5,864 bases of DNA from JBBSEX01 sp038239345 (lineage in GTDB: Bacteria > Acidobacteriota > Terriglobia > Bryobacterales > Bryobacteraceae), in contig JBBSEX010000113.1 in assembly GCA_038239345.1 (NCBI GenBank), positions 1-5,864 of the forward strand, written 5' to 3'. The notes beneath the pieces are model-generated. The model saw only the letters and a list, made by a program, of their open reading frames with translations, was not told the origin of the DNA and searched no databases. Position 1 is the stretch's first letter; each line of letters begins with the position of its first letter. This document shows, piece by piece, positions 4,717 to 5,864 of the stretch. Made by a program: the position numbers and the translations under genes.

Positions 4717-5864
4717 TCACTGTGTCGCGTCCGGCAAAGCAAATGCAACCACGTTAGACCCTGCCGCGATCGCCACGAACTGCTTTCCCTCAATGGCGTA
4801 TGTCATAGGGGATGCATGCCACGCGGCGCTCATCTGGAAGCGCCAAGCCGGCGCGCCTGTGGCCGCATTCAGCGCTACGAACGCGCCGCTTTCGTCAGCG
4901 CAAAACAGCAGGCCGCCAGCGGTCGCGAGCAATCCTCCCCATTTCTCGCCGGCGCCAGGCTGCTCTCGCTCCCATGCGATCTTGCCGGTCTCTAAATCGA
5001 TCGCCCGCACAAATTTCCGCGGGGCTTCCTGCCCTACCGGCCGCACCGTCCCGCCGTAGAACGACTCTCCCTGTTTCCAAGACTCCGCGTTCTTACTGAA
5101 CACATTGCATTTCTCGAGCGCGACTAAATAGAAGAGTCCGGTGCCCGGGTGATATGCGGTGGACATCCAGTTCGTAGCCCCGTCCATAGACGGGCAAGTC
5201 TCGACACCTCTCGCGGACGGTGCATAGGTATCCGTGAGAATAGGCCTTCCATCGGAGCCGATTCCACTGGCCCAGTTCAATTTGCGTACGAAGGGTGTAG
5301 CTTGTAAGAATTGGCCGGCCGCGCGATCCAAAACATAGAAGAATCCGTTACGATTCCCCTGCAGGAGAAGTTGGCGCTTCTGCCCGCGATAGCTTGCATC
5401 GACCAACACGGGCGTTTCCGTTGCGTCCCAATCGTGCAAATCGTGTGGGGTGAACTGATAGTGCCATTTGCGTTTGCCCGTGTGAGGATCCAGAGCAATA
5501 ACTGAATCGGTGTAGAGGTTATCGCCGCGCCGTTCGTCACCGCTAAAATCCGGACACGGATTCCCGACGGGCCAAAACAGCGTGTCGGCCGCTACGTCAT
5601 AGGTGCCCGTCAGCCAAGTGGAACCGCAGCCATGTTCGAGCGCGTTGCCTACCCATGTTGCGGCTTCGGGATCGCCACGGTCCGGTATGGTTTTGAAAGT
5701 CCAAACACGCTCGCCCGAGTCGGCGCGGAATGCGAACAGCCTGCCTCGAACGCCTTCGTCTCCGCCAGACACGCCGGAGATCACCAGATCACCCGTGATG
5801 AGCGGTGCGGATGTCGCTCCGTAGTGCTGGCGTGAATCCGCCATTTCGACGTCCCAAATCAGTC
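4717..5864 (-). CDS. PQQ-dependent dehydrogenase, C-terminal part (N-terminus off the right edge)
   Basis: A pyrroloquinoline-quinone beta-propeller enzyme of the type that oxidises alcohols or sugars in the periplasm and passes electrons to the respiratory chain. The frame stays open to the right edge: six residues (LIWDVE) precede the first internal Met, so that Met (5842-5844) is not the start. Visible residues number 381, counted from the edge. Blade and cofactor signatures are STWLTGTYD (81-89), PVGNPCPDF (98-106), RRGDNLYTDSVIALD (111-125) with the active-site-type Asn, TPHDLHDWDAT (138-148) carrying the likely catalytic Asp, and GNRNGFFYVLDR (169-180). The last blade ends FVAIAAGSNVVAFALP and the chain stops at once. 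No CxxCH haem motif follows, so this is not a quinohaemoprotein with a C-terminal cytochrome domain; an N-terminal one cannot be excluded. Five scattered Cys (79, 103, 223, 252, 321) are unusual for an exported protein. The substrate cannot be told. It converges on the tRNA-Val gene. Confidence 0.9.
   Translation of the reverse strand, partial: LIWDVEMADSRQHYGATSAPLITGDLVISGVSGGDEGVRGRLFAFRADSGERVWTFKTIPDRGDPEAATWVGNALEHGCGSTWLTGTYDVAADTLFWPVGNPCPDFSGDERRGDNLYTDSVIALDPHTGKRKWHYQFTPHDLHDWDATETPVLVDASYRGQKRQLLLQGNRNGFFYVLDRAAGQFLQATPFVRKLNWASGIGSDGRPILTDTYAPSARGVETCPSMDGATNWMSTAYHPGTGLFYLVALEKCNVFSKNAESWKQGESFYGGTVRPVGQEAPRKFVRAIDLETGKIAWEREQPGAGEKWGGLLATAGGLLFCADESGAFVALNAATGAPAWRFQMSAAWHASPMTYAIEGKQFVAIAAGSNVVAFALPDATQ

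Noticed and set aside
5277..5540. An 87-codon minus-strand frame in the PQQ dehydrogenase gene
   Set aside because: It is a shifted-frame shadow; the main frame carries the PQQ-binding signatures without a break.

Overview
This looks like an ordinary chromosomal stretch from a GC-rich, Gram-negative heterotroph. It fits a soil Acidobacteriota member of the Solibacter/Bryobacterales or Koribacter kind. That placement is an inference from the protein mix: a His-rich secreted TPR protein, a two-subunit-type methylmalonyl-CoA mutase, a periplasmic-type PQQ dehydrogenase and small lineage-type hypothetical proteins. No marker gene settles it. I see no insertion sequence, integrase, phage gene, CRISPR array or toxin-antitoxin pair.

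Left part (1-2466, all minus strand). Three genes read leftward and could form one transcript. First comes a 105-aa acidic protein of unknown function with a GTG start and a good ribosome binding site. After 46 nt comes a 555-aa exported TPR protein. After another 17 nt comes the N-terminal 139 residues of an FAD-dependent oxidoreductase of the geranylgeranyl-reductase type, which runs off the left edge. A short perfect inverted repeat lies just upstream of the TPR start codon.

Middle (2467-4411). A 200-nt divergent intergenic region holds back-to-back promoter-like sequences. Rightward, an 83-aa two-helix membrane protein overlaps the start of the large (catalytic) subunit of an adenosylcobalamin-dependent methylmalonyl-CoA mutase by a few bases. 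The mutase keeps the methylmalonyl-CoA specificity residues. It lacks both the roughly 60-residue N-terminal extension and the C-terminal B12-binding domain, so it must work with a separate small subunit encoded elsewhere.

Right part (4412-5864). A complete tRNA-Val(GAC) gene with encoded CCA follows the mutase. Then comes a 173-nt gene-free gap with one weak hairpin. The last feature is the C-terminal 381 residues of a PQQ-dependent dehydrogenase on the minus strand, which runs off the right edge and converges on the tRNA.

Working picture: the mutase links propionyl-CoA/methylmalonyl-CoA and succinyl-CoA in central carbon metabolism. The PQQ enzyme would oxidise an alcohol or sugar in the periplasm. 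The minus-strand trio has no assignable joint function. I found no convincing new multi-gene system. The best leads are the overlapping membrane gene/mutase pair, the trimmed mutase and the His-rich TPR protein.
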